From assembly GCA_943737045.1 (NCBI GenBank), contig CALSFV010000457.1:1-64000 (forward strand): a DNA stretch of 64,000 nt, in the 5' to 3' direction. A model generated the notes under the pieces. The model worked only from the letters and a program-made list of their open reading frames with translations, had not been told where the DNA came from and searched no databases. The DNA is from Parapristionchus giblindavisi. Its lineage: Eukaryota; Nematoda; Chromadorea; Rhabditida; Diplogasteridae. Positions 35,224-46,830 of the stretch are shown here, one piece after another (the first letter of the stretch is position 1; each line of letters starts with the position of its first letter). Position numbers and translations under genes: made by a program.

Positions 35224-36797
35224 ATCATCCATCTGACCCGATTGAACTACCGTACCTCCACCCCTCCGATTACTGTAGCTTGCGCTAATATCCGTTTTCT
35301 TGTGTTTACCATACAACGTGTACTAGAACACACTGCACACTCTCGCGCGCATGCCTTGTGGTTTTATTCTATTGTAAATTGTATTCTCCAATTGATTATT
35401 ATTATTGTATTTGTATTATTAACCTTACTTTCATAGATCACATACAGACAGAATTGAGAAAAAATGGGTGTGTAGTGGTTTTAATCGATTATTATTATTA
35501 TTATTATTCGCCTCAATTCCCCGTAATCATGTCGATCGATCAATCGATAATCTTTGTTTTCCTGATTCATTCATTCATTCGTTCACTATGTTTTGTTGTA
35601 CTCGTCCTTTTTTGTACAGTTGTTCAGTCCATTTCACTTCTTCCGCTCTTCCCCCAACAGCCCGCCCGTCCCTCATTTAGACTGCGTAGCTCGTAGAGTG
35701 GTGTTCGACTGAGTATCATGCGCTCTCATCAATCAATCAATCAATATTTTCATACCGACATCCTTCCCAATTCATTCGACAGGTCAATCTGTGATAGCCT
35801 TCCGACCCGTGTGTTTTGTATTGATTTCCCCCTCGTAGTCTTCGAATTTCTCCAATCGATAGCTTGCAATTATTGATCGATTTTCTGCATTGACTACCGT
35901 AATCGCTCCTCCCTTGTCTCCCGACGGTTCCTCTACCCAGTCCCAAACACACACACGTACGTGTGTCTCAAATTATGTGTGATTGAAGCCCCGACCCTTT
36001 TTTTCTTTCGAGCGCCTTGCCCCCCCCCCGTACCCAAATCTTAATACTCCGATTTTTGCAAGACACATATTTCATATTTCAGTGGCTCTAATCAATCAAT
36101 AACTAATGGCAAGACAGAGAGAAATATGTTCATCAGAGAAAGTATATTACTACAAACAATATAGCATATAGAAGAGAACAGCACTTTTATCCGTTTCCTT
36201 TCCTTGCATTGCTATCAGATAAAGTATTACGATATTGATTTTGATTGTTTTTTTATTATTTTACAACATTGATTTTCCACCGATTCCTCAAATTCGATTG
36301 GTAGCCGCGTTGTGTAATGTATTATAATACTAATTTAATGCGTTTTACAAGAACATGCAAAAAAACGAAACACTGATGAACCAATTCCCATAACACAATA
36401 CAATATCATTTTTTTTATTTTCGTGACATCGGTTCTTTCAATGAAATAATGCAAATACTTTACAAGACCACTCTACGCTTATCAGGAATGGGAATGAGGG
36501 AATACGTGAGGGATTACGGGAAGAGGCGGTTTCCATCTCCATCAACGAAATGATCGTTTTGGATTAAGATTATTCAAAAAGTTAATGACGGCTCCCTCGT
36601 CTTCCTTGATCTTTTCGAACATGATTTTGTGGTGCTTTATCTGGTGGTATCACATTCATGTTATCAATTTGATCATTTTTTAAATGAGATCACTTTTCTC
36701 ATCTATTTAGCTGCGCAATTCTACATTATTTCACGATAATTCTTGAAACATAATATTGTGCTTGTAAAGGAAAACGAATCAGTTAATCTGACAAATA
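35224..36797. other. Intergenic, no gene seen
   Basis: 3' flank of GOLPH3 (AT-rich, several ATTATT runs) and further spacer. No exon could be supported on either strand. Confidence 0.45.
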
Positions 36798-37640
36798 TTT
36801 ATTCAATGGGGCACAATTAAAATGGGGAATAGAGAATAGACATCATAAATTGGGTATTGGAATAGATTCAAGGAAAATAGGGGATTTTAGAAGTTTTTTG
36901 TAAGGAGTACAAAAAGGGGAGTAGTAGTAAAAGAGGGGTCTTATGGGATAAAAAGGGTTTCTAGGGTTGTAGGGGGTGAAAAAAAGGATTTAGGTAGAAA
37001 AGAGGGTTGTAAAGGGGAAAAAGGGGCTGCCAGAATGTACGAAGCAGAACGCACGGAAGAAAATCTAAAACCATGCAAATAAGTAAGGTTCGGGGGGTTA
37101 AGAGACATTAGTCACCGCCTTGGCAAACTTCCCAACCAGCATACGCCCCCTTACAAGGCCTTTCGGACACTTTAGAGGGGGCTGCTGATGGTTGGGATAG
37201 TGCAAGACGAAAACTTTCTAGAAAATGAACATTCAAGGTTTGCATTAAATCCGTGTTCTTGTAAAAAGCTGCTCGAGAATAAAAAAAAGACAACCATGAA
37301 ATAGAATGCAAATAATGAACTCTTAAGATCTTAAGATCATTTCAAAATTCATAGATGCCAAAGTTTCTTCTTAAGATCTTAAGTGCGTTCATGGACGACG
37401 ATCCTCATCTGTTCCTGAAATTCAACTGATTAAATCGTGACATGGCGTTAAATACACTTATCTAATGTCTTAAGGTAGAGGGGTATTTAGGGTTTTCCAA
37501 AGACCTTAAGACCTTAGGAAAAACCTAAAGACCCTAAGATCTTAAGGTTAGACCATAAAAATATTGAATAAATAGACTTACATTTGAACGAGATGAGGAA
37601 CGACCGCTAACATCGCATGAATCCAATCCTTTTATTCGCT
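36798..37640 (-). ncRNA. Spliced hairpin transcript unit, copy 4 (most diverged)
   Basis: Donor at 37582/37581 (AAT|GTAAGT), acceptor before 37414, hairpin at 37119-37206 and AATAAA at 36803-36798 on the minus strand. The stem stays paired although both arms changed: TCCCAACCA pairs with TGGTTGGGA where copy 1 has CCCAGTC/GACT, and GCCCCCT pairs with AGGGGGC where copy 1 has GTTCCCTC/GAGGGAAC. The loop is longer. Internal-loop sequences CGTATG and CAGCAG (sense) are kept. The short frame keeps SGRSSSRSN then EQMRIVV, but its ATG is lost. It lies 20 kb from the other three, between GOLPH3 and the modular genes. Confidence 0.55.
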
Positions 37641-38439
37641 TTTCTGTGAGCTATTCAAATTTAATTGACGATAAGAATAGAATTATCTAGTCTAGCATAA
37701 TATAATTAATATGCTATCTATTGTTATACTTTATGAAGATAATTACTTTAAAGAATGAGTTCTAATAATGAGAAAGAGATTGGGCTCACTAAACAAAGAG
37801 TTAAATTTAATTAATCAATGCGGCTAATCAACAGTATCGTAATAGAAACGTATTTTCTCTTATACGGTGTTAGTTTTCTGAATCACTTCTTGCATTAAAT
37901 TGCTTTCGTGTCTGTCATGTTCGATGTGTACAATTTAGTTTCCCAAAACGCGACTTTTACTTGTTACCAATAATGCTGGAGTTTTCATATTTTGAGCTCG
38001 CAATTCCGCTTGATCGGCCTGATCCGTTCACACCGTTCATGATAAATTGATTTTTACATGTACGATAGGAATATAACATATTACATTGTTCATTTAAATC
38101 AGAACATTTCATAGCAATCACACCAGTAATCTATCACTATTCATTATTCGAGAATACAAATCAAACGGATCTTACAGCAGCATTTCTTGCTCTGGATATG
38201 CATATAATATATTTTATCAACATCATCGGATCTTCGACTCAACTTTTTTTGAGATAAGCAAAACAAGAATCATGAGTGGCCAACCATGCACATCAGCGTC
38301 TACTCGTGATAAATGTGTTTAACACACCAAAAGCTAATTTCGATTCGTCAGAAGTTCGATTTCCACTTGATCGCACGTCCAAATCATCCTTGCTAATGAC
38401 GGCAGTGACGTTTTCGTCACAATTTGTCCGTTTAGCTGA
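37641..38439. other. Intergenic, no gene seen
   Basis: AT-rich. Nothing supportable; a short frame at 38276-38485 runs into the MITE on its right. Confidence 0.4.
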
Positions 38440-38871
38440 CAAGGGGATGGTCACAACTGGTTCTGGCCATATGAGATGGTACTAACATGACTAGGATCAG
38501 TTTTCCATGCAGATTACGAATCCGTTTTCAGAAAGTGCCTAATCGACCTGCTTTTCGAGAAAATCGGAATTGAAATTTGGCTTGTTAATTCGAAAAGCCG
38601 TGTAGTTTCCATCACAAACTATCTGGATTGCATTGGAAAGATCCGGCAATGTAAGGTAAAGTATTGCGAGAGTTTATAGATGAGTTCACCAGCTCACCCG
38701 GACGGTTTGCGCAGGAAACCAGACGAATTTCCGAAATAAAATACCGATTTTCTCGAAAATTAGGTCGATTAGGCACTTTCTGAAAACGGATTCATAATCA
38801 GCATCGAAAACTGATCCTAGTCATGTTATTGCTATCTCATATGGCCAGGACCAGTTGCGACCATCCCCTTG
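38440..38871. mobile_element. Harbinger-type MITE, second copy, 432 bp
   Basis: Same TIR (CAAGGGGATGGTC) and same length as 16917-17348. TGA is duplicated at 38437-38439 and 38872-38874. The shared 3-bp duplication length supports a PIF/Harbinger origin. Confidence 0.88.
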
Positions 38872-40382
38872 TGAGAAACAAAATCAAAGTTAAGATCAGT
38901 TGTTTATTTATTTATTTATTTGTTTATCCATCAGTTAACATGAATAATGAGGTTTGGTTTTAATATAATTATTATGCTTATTTATTTATTCTATCAGAAA
39001 AATATAACTTAGAGAATGAAGGGCGATTGCAAAGTATACAGACATTTCGCTACGGCGACGGACAAATTGTCCAAAGCATCTCTTGTACTTTTTTTCTGAT
39101 GTGTTAATTTTGTGATTGTAAATATATTTGGAAAAGTAGTCTAGCTTCATTATTGACAAGCTCTAAAAAAACGAAATCACGAGGTTAAGCTACTTTTCCA
39201 ACCACTTTTACAATCACGAAATCAACACTACTTTTCACTTTTCCATCTACTTTCCCAAGATTTTAACACCACATTACCTTTAAAACCCTATCGCCTTTTC
39301 TAATCCGTCCATCGGCCGCTATTGATCTTCTATCGATCCCTTCAACGTATACAGAATCTTCCTTTAGGTCGTGAGAGGATAGCGAAATTCCTGGAAAAAA
39401 AGTTATCTTCCACAATCATATTTAATAAAAATATGGGATTATTATAATTCTGGTAATGGAAGATAAGGGTAGGTGAAAGATTTATATGTATTTAGTTGGA
39501 CAGAAATTTTGCAGGCCAACCAAAATAGGTTTTTATGTTTTTTTACAAAATTTTACGCATCCAAACCGTATTTTTTTCGGATCCGTAATATTTCCATTTA
39601 TGCCCAGCCCTGATGACAACCTAGGAAATGGGACCTTGATACTGTAACATTCACGTACCTATCTGACTACCAGCTTGCTTCTCTAGAGCAACTATCACTA
39701 CATCTTCATCATTGTGTTCCTGAAAGGGATAAAAATATCGTTAGTTTCTTCTTCGCTAATCGCTTGGTATGGTGCAAACAAATTCCTGTGCTTTTAGTAA
39801 AGTGTAATAATACTTTGACTGATGTAGAAGTTACAGTTCTTTTCGTCTCTTCTTATTGTATCGCCCACACTATCAATGATTTGACTTTCAATTTTACTAG
39901 TATTGTAGGAAACGATAAATATTTGTTATTATTATTACTAAATATTTCTTATTCCTTCTTATTCCTCAATTCATATAATACATAATAGGAAATGGGATAA
40001 GATGAGGGGATCGATGGATGCTATGGTAGCGAAATCGGTGTGGGCAATCTGAGGCGGTTTGGGAGCTAAGGGTAAATGCTGGAAGAAGGGATGATGATAT
40101 CTGTAGATGTCTTAAATACCCCAGCACGGAAAAACGGTGTATAAAATAGTTATCTAAAATTAGACACCGTTAGTAGAAGCAATCTGTCCTACCTTTATGG
40201 GCGAATTTCTGCGTAGCTCAAAATATTCGGACCATCTAACGAGAAGCGAGTATAACGCAAGCATTTGAAAGAAGAAAACGTGGCTGCGATTGAGATCTGA
40301 GGAAGAGATTAGGGGATTAAGGAAAAGTTGAAATTATGAGCGCATTGCCTCTGTCGCAATGAGAATAAGAAAGAGTGTGGTT
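38872..40382. other. Intergenic, no gene seen
   Basis: AT-rich. A CCCAGCCCTG end near 39602-39611 may be the remnant of a hAT-type element. The 73-codon frame near 39764-39985 includes sequence (GAAACGATAAATATTT) that recurs at 53755 and 57644, so it is repeat-derived. Confidence 0.4.
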
Positions 40383-41240
40383 CCTTTAAGGGCACAACCC
40401 AAGCAAATTTTACTCTACGCGCTAACAATACTCTCTCGCAGATAAAGAAAGCGAGAGAGTGTGACCAGAGCGGAGAGTTTTAAATTATCTTGTGGTGTAC
40501 CTTTAAATGGAGAGTGATCTCTCTCAATGGCCTCTTCATTGCGCACGCTATGTCTCTGTTCTCTAACAACGAGATATCGTAGAGCGTTGAAGACACCGTT
40601 GAGAAAGATGTTTGCCCCTTTAAAGCCACAACGCGTGCTTATTTGAAACTCTCCGCTCATCCCACACTCTCTCGCTTTCTTACGAGAGAGCGTTGCCAGT
40701 TCGGAGAGTAAAGTTAGCTCGGGGTGTGCCTTTAAAGGACAACAACTAAGATATCATGAAACACTAATCCCTATCTCTGCGTGCTGGAAATTGTTAAGAG
40801 AGCAGAGAGCGAGAGAGTATAATTAACAAATGTTAGTTTGCTTTTTACTATATACAATGCTTTTTACTATATATAAAGCGGGCTCCCTATACCTAATGTT
40901 TGTTCATTTATATAAGTTGCGAAAGAGAGAGTGCGCACACCTCCCTGAGAGTAATCTAGAGATGTTGCGAAAGTTGTGGCTTGCGAAAGATCCCCCTCGA
41001 TCTCTCCCTGCCACCGTAACCCAGATTGCCGTAAAAAAAGAGTTAAATGGACTGAAACCTTTGTCAAAGATCTCTTCAACGCTTTACGCTCTCTGGATGT
41101 TAGACAACAAAGAAATAGTGTGCGAAATGAAGAGGCCATTGAGAGAGGTTACGCTCCCTTTAAATATAACGCTTCAAAGGTCTGGTGTACTGTGGAGTAG
41201 ACTTATTTCCTCTCTGTGTAAGTCTAGACGTCTTCACTGA
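40383..41240. repeat. Cluster of GAGAGAGCG / GTGTGCCTTTAAAGG dispersed repeats
   Basis: Two or more copies of the family are stacked here: GTGTGCCTTTAAAGG near 40727, TCTCTAACAACGAG near 40560, and an inverted GAATGAAGAGGCCATTGAG class block near 41120. Frames of 74-136 codons occur on both strands but repeat with the DNA. No real gene is supported. Confidence 0.6.
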
Positions 41241-41585
41241 ACATCACTGAAACAACTTTATCAGCGTTATAATAGGTGTTTCGTAGCCAGGTTGCTATGT
41301 GATCTCTCCATTCCGGACAATTGGGGTAAAAAGATTGCGGAAGTAAGAGGAGGAAGAAAGTGCAGCTCATAAATAGACTTGGCGAGATCAATAAGTATCA
41401 TATTGAACATAGAGACTGAGATGAGGTTGTGCACTATAGTAGGGAAATTGTGATTCATACTATAGTATAGTGTAGTGAATTATCTAGGGAGGTCTGGAGA
41501 GGAAGGCAATTTTGCTTTGATAATAGAAGAACTACACGATTTTGCACTTCTTCAAGAAAGTTGTTATAACATAAATAGTACTAAT

Positions 41586-41952
41586 TAGGGTTGGCAATAA
41601 CGCACATGCACTGCGGGCCCGCAATGCTCTGTGAAATCATTGCGGGCCCGCAACCTCGAAAGGAGGGGAGGGGGAGTGATTGCGGGCCCGCAATGACATT
41701 GCGGGCCCGCAACGACTACTTTATTCCTATCCTCTACTTTTTGTGATCGGTCGTTCTTCTATGTTCTCTTCACTTTCCTTCGTTCTCTCGTTGCGGGCCC
41801 GCAATGCTATTGCGGGCCCGCAATCGCTCCCCCTCCCCTCCATCCAAGTTTGCGGGCCCGCAATGATTTTACACCGCACTGCGGGCCCGCAATCATTAGC
41901 AATAAAAAGCCAAGGATATTGCGGGTCCGCAACCCCCGAATAGCCAACTCTA
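41586..41952. mobile_element. hAT-type element (367 bp) with nine GC palindromes
   Basis: Ends TAGGGTTGGC and GCCAACTCTA. GTACTAAT is duplicated exactly at 41578-41585 and 41953-41960. Inside are nine copies of TGCGGGCCCGCA, usually extended to TTGCGGGCCCGCAA, starting at 41612, 41641, 41681, 41700, 41792, 41811, 41851, 41880 and 41920 (the last has one mismatch). There is no coding capacity. The sites could be transposase or host-factor binding sites. Confidence 0.9.
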
Positions 41953-42088
41953 GTACTAATAGCAGTGTACCAAGCGATTACTATTCTGCACAGTATCTTT
42001 CGTTCTGAATAAAGTTTGTTTATGCACTTAATTTAATTGTGAAAACAATGACACAATTACACAGTTGAAGGTATTCACAGATAATTCA

Positions 42089-45000
42089 TCACCATTCGTA
42101 AGTGATCTCAGTTCTCACTCCTCCATCATCTTTCTTTATACATCTGAAATGTGATTTATTGAATGGAATTGACGCACAGGAGTGCCCAAAGCGAATTTGA
42201 TTATTACGTGTCAGAAATAATAGGTTCAAATTAGTGTGGTAATCGATAGTCGATCCATATCTCATAATTACTTTAGAGTAACTCCATTGACGGTTCCGCT
42301 CGATCCCGTATTCACTATCGATCCATCAGAGTGCACGCATGCGCTCTTAAAAATCGAATATATTGATTTTCACCTGCATGAAACTTACGATGAACGGCAA
42401 ACCAGTGGCAGGACATTTGTAGATAAGCGATTTGTCAGAATTATAATAGGTTTCGCCTGAATTGAAACATCACTTATTATACAAATTTAGTTGGCACTGT
42501 TATACTCTGTACTCTGTGCTTGCTAGATTATGATTGAATCATGAAAGTGTGCAATTAGAACTCAGAAGCGACCATATACAGTGAGATCCTTCCCTCTCTA
42601 CGACCCCCTCGCCTCAACATAATTCACACTATTTATTTATCAATTGTTGTCATATTTATAAAATGTATTATAAATTAAATTAAATTAAATTAAATTAAAA
42701 ACGTGTCCTTGGAGATGATCGACCGAACAGGAATGACTGGGATCGTATCCATGAACGGATGCTATGATCCCCCTATTGGACAATAAATTCATTTGTAAAA
42801 ACTTGCTTGGTAGTCCCTTTTTATTCCACCTTTTCCAGATTTTTCTTGCGAAATAGGATAACGGAAGAGGTAACTCCTGTTTTTACTGTTAATGTGGCCT
42901 AAAAATGAGATGTCAACTAACGCGCATATTGCCGTAATCAGGCGGCAATGCTTTTTACGGCCACCATGAATCTCCACGTTCATTCGTTTCTTTCCAAGAA
43001 CACGTCTTATTAATTTTTGGTGAAAAATAATCAAACCCAATGAGTACCGCTAGAAAAAGTGTACCCACCAACTTCGTATATTCCACATGCTGGATTCCTA
43101 GTGGCTGTGGGCAGTGTTGTGGTTGTCGTCGGTTTAGTCGTTGTGGTCGATGTTGTCGTATCCACAGTTAGTTGCAATTGTACACTTCCATTGGAAAGAC
43201 GAGCGCATCTGCATATGATATGTGATATCGCGCTGTCAACCACACAGAAACAATTTCCAAGTTCCATCTCACCACGAAATTGTTCCCTCATATGGAATTT
43301 CTTTATGCTTCGTTACATTTGCCTTACGTGCCTATGTCGTAACCTCCTCCGCAGCGTCTCCGTCGTTATGGCTTAGGATACGGCGTAGGCACGTTAGGCA
43401 AATGTAACGATGCACTACCTATGAAGGAAGACTTTTCTATGGACTTATTCCCTTATAGATAAGGGATTTTTCTGTGGGTGGACACTGCAAAAATTTACTT
43501 GTATACTGTATCTCCAATTCTTTTATCGGCTCCGACGGCAATTTCTGTCCCGTTTACAGCGATGCAAGCAATCTGAATATTTCTTAATTTTTGTCTTGGT
43601 CAACGTTTTTGAATAACTAACGATGTCGGTTTTTCCATCGCCGATGCATATCAACTTGAATTTCTTGTCCTCTGATAGATATGATTCACCTTGAAAATTG
43701 TCAGTAAAGTCATTTTTTCGAGTGTTTTATTCTTCAAACAAAATCGAAATATCTTGATTATAGATCATTAGAATTTTACTTAATATGCCATTTAAAATAA
43801 CGAAAAGGGGAAAAGCGAGAGAGTATATAAAACAAGGAGTGTTTTCTCCGCTTTTCTTTTCCTTTCTTTACTTTTATAAGTAAGCATTAGAAAGCTTGTA
43901 AAGGCATCACATAGGAACAACGCAATGTTACCCACTGAACATAAGACATGTGAAGTGTTAAATATATCTCTTCATAGGGCATATGCTCCGTGGATAACAC
44001 ATTTTTTTTTCTGTTTGACCTACCTACGGCATATTCACCGCATCCTGAAGGAGTTACCGATGTTTTTCCCAGATGAAAAATTCCATTACCAGTCATAGTG
44101 CACCTGCATATGTGAATCTGTGGCTTTGTGATCTGCTGGAATGGAGCCGATGATGCTATTAGCGTGGGGGGGGGGGAGGTTTTTAAATGTTGAAACGCTT
44201 GTGATCTCACATTTCTCCCACTTTGTTTTCAGACATGCTGTCAAATTTCATGAATACGAACCAAATGCACTCCTGTTTAAAAAAATATCTACGAGGAACT
44301 TGATCGTTAAAGTGGTAACGAGTACTATGATATTTTTCAATTATCTGTTTACTTATTATTCACATAAAGGGAAATTTTAAAATATATTGTATTTAATATA
44401 ATTTAAAGTGTAGAGCCTACTTGTACAATATTCCATCTTTCGTAACAGTTGAGTTAACCTCCACTTCATCGCCGCTATCCGTTAGACAGGCCGTCTAGAA
44501 GTGAGAAAAGGTTTTAATAAAATATACAAACAAACTAACGATTTTTGCATATCCATCGGCAAAGCAAGTCAATCGGAAACTATTGTCAATTGTGTTCCAT
44601 TTCTCGCCTGTATTTCTTTATTTTTCCCAAGTTAATATGTATAGTTTGTCCAAGCTCATTTGTTTTTAGAAAATCACTCAAAGTTTCATTCAGCAACCTA
44701 CCTACGGCATGTTGACCATGCGTGTCACTGCATCCTGAAGGTGATTGTTCCATTCGAACAGTCCCATTACCCATCCAAGTGCACCTGCATATGTGTATTT
44801 GTGGCTTTGTGAACTGTTGGAATAGAACAGATGTTGTTATTAACGTTGAAAAGCTTTTTTTAATGTTGAAACGCTTGTGATCTCGCATTCCTCACAAGTT
44901 ATTTACAATCATGCTGTCAAATTTCATGAATGCGAACCATATGAACTCTTATGAAAAAATATCTACGAGGAACTAGTGAAAGTTAAAGTGGTAACGAGTA

Positions 45001-46830
45001 CAATGATATTTCTCAGTTAACGGTTTATTTAGTATTTATTTTAAAAAAATTAAAATTAATTGTATTTAAGTAATTTAAAGTGTAAAATCTACTTGTACAA
45101 CATTCCATCTTTTGTAAGAGTTGAGTTAACATCTACTTCGTCGCCTTTTTCCGTTAGACAGGCCGTCTAAACGTTTGAAATTTTTTAAATAAAATAAACG
45201 AAAAACTCACGATTTTTGCATGTCCATCTTGAAAGCAAGTGAATTGGAGACTATTTGCGTTCCATTTCTCGCCTATACAAAGTTTGCCCAAGCTCATTTA
45301 TTTTTTTATAAAATCGCACAATGTTTTATTAAAGGGAGACGCAATGGCCTCTTCATTACGCACACTATTTCTCTGTTCTCTAACAACGAGAGAGCATAGA
45401 TCGTTGAAGAGATTGTTGAGAAAATGTGTCACACCCTTTAAACAACTTACCTGCGCGATGGTTACCGCATCCTGAAGACGGCACCGATACTTTTTCCAAT
45501 TTGGCACCTCCATTACTTGTCCCAATGCACCTGTATATGTATTCTGTGGCAGGCATAGACCAGGCCACGTCACTAGCGTGGGGGAGTTTTTTAAAGATTT
45601 TTTTTAGAACTGTATATTTATTTTGTTATTTATTAAAAACAAATTTAAAACCTACTTGTACAATATTCCATCTTTTGTGAGAGTCGAGTTAACCTGAACT
45701 TCATCACCTTTTTCTGTGAGACAGGTCTGAAAGTTTGAATTGGTATTTAAAATTATGTTTACTGAAAACGAAAAAACTCACGATTTCGATTTTCCCATCA
45801 TCAACGCAAGTGTATTGGAATCTATTGTCGTTTGAATTCCATTTCTCGCCTGCATTTCTTTGATTATTCCCATGTTAGCGCAGTTTGTCAAGACAATTTT
45901 ACTGTTTAAAGATGGGGACACACGAAAAGAATGATTGGCTCCTACCACGATGGGAATGAGCCCCCTCATACTTATACTGTAAGTAAAAAGTGTGTTTATG
46001 TTCAGTTTGCGACCGGCACTCAACCTTTGTCCTCTCATTAGGCCCCTTCCCATCTCTCTTTCTCCATTTCCTGCACGATTGAACATCTTTCAATCGTGAT
46101 TATGCCAATCAATACGCAGAATCATTATAAAAGAAATAGTATGTGGTGACTTATATGGCAATTGCTACCATCCTGTCTTTACAGTTTATTCACGAAAATA
46201 TTCGTGGGACACCACCTTTAAAATAGCATAAAGTTAAGAAAATATTATCCTACCGACTGAATGGGTCAAACACCCAGACCTCTTCGATCCGAACGAAGTC
46301 GTGCCGTCAGCGTCTTTTGTGCAGGTGTAAGTAACTCGATCCTTTGAATGATAAACATTCATTTGATCACCATGTTTATCTATGGTCTGTTCGAAAAGAA
46401 AAGAAAAGCAATGAAAACTCTCCTTTTTTACACACTCTATCGCGTATTTTTCTTTTCATTTCATGACTTTGGGAAATCTCATTAATACAAACCTCTTCTA
46501 CAGGTATTCCAAATTCTATCTTCTGGCCTTTCGGTGTAAGACACCAAATGACTATATTACTGTATTCGTTACCGCTCACATTGCATAGCCTAACAAATTG
46601 ACCCTCCACCTAGAATAATTTACTTTAATCTTATTGTATAACTATTTGTGAACGAAAATACACTCGCCAAGCTACATATCTAATTAGGCTCTCAGCTCTG
46701 GCAACACTCTCTTAGACAAAAAAATTGAGAGAGTTTGATCGGAGCGGAGAGTTTTAAATTAGCATGGGGCGTGCCTTTAACGTACCTTAGTTTCTCCATT
46801 CTTTGCTCCATTTGAGCATGTATATTCTGT
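42089..46830 (-). CDS. Modular cysteine-rich protein, MIG-18-like FN1-type modules, paralog 1 (5' end missing)
   Basis: Eighteen exons (high-low): 46830-46786, 46609-46493, 46386-46254, 45849-45782, 45726-45656, 45530-45451, 45272-45211, 45166-45093, 44784-44702, 44607-44540, 44494-44421, 44103-44024, 43689-43622, 43572-43499, 43208-43069, 42456-42389, 42345-42272 and 42143-42089. They total 1434 nt with one terminal TGA. They form six modules of three exons. The typical module is 68 + 74 + about 80 nt: GEKW...F.yTC.dG.akI, then aCLTekGdEV.VNST.TKDG.LYK, then C...G...psGCg.yaVG. This fits nematode MIG-18-like fibronectin-I domains of extracellular proteins. Module 5 has a Thr-rich insert (TTTSTTTTKPTTTTT), likely O-glycosylated. 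The C-terminus is KCIKKDDGGVRTEITYEW. No signal-peptide exon was found upstream of 46830, so the start is missing. Confidence 0.82.
43312..43411. repeat. Palindromic insert in an intron of modular paralog 1
   Basis: GTTACATTTGCCTTACGTGC near the left edge pairs with GCACGTTAGGCAAATGTAAC at the right, with about 25 bp between arms. It lies between the exons ending at 43499 and starting at 43208. The equivalent intron of paralog 2 lacks it. Confidence 0.75.
46660..46782. mobile_element. Palindromic MITE in the first visible intron of modular paralog 1
   Basis: GAGAGAGTTTGATCGGAGCG core with GGGCGTGCCTTTAA end. Its counterpart in paralog 2 (53232-53348) occupies the same intron, so the insertion predates the gene duplication. 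Confidence 0.65.

Noticed and set aside
40830..41240. 136-codon plus-strand frame
   Set aside because: Composed of dispersed GAGAGAGCG repeat blocks that recur at other loci in other frames.
41586..41952. CRISPR-like array from the regularly seen TTGCGGGCCCGCAA
   Set aside because: Spacing is irregular (19 to 92 bp), the unit is a palindrome in a eukaryotic TIR element with an 8-bp duplication, and there are no cas genes.
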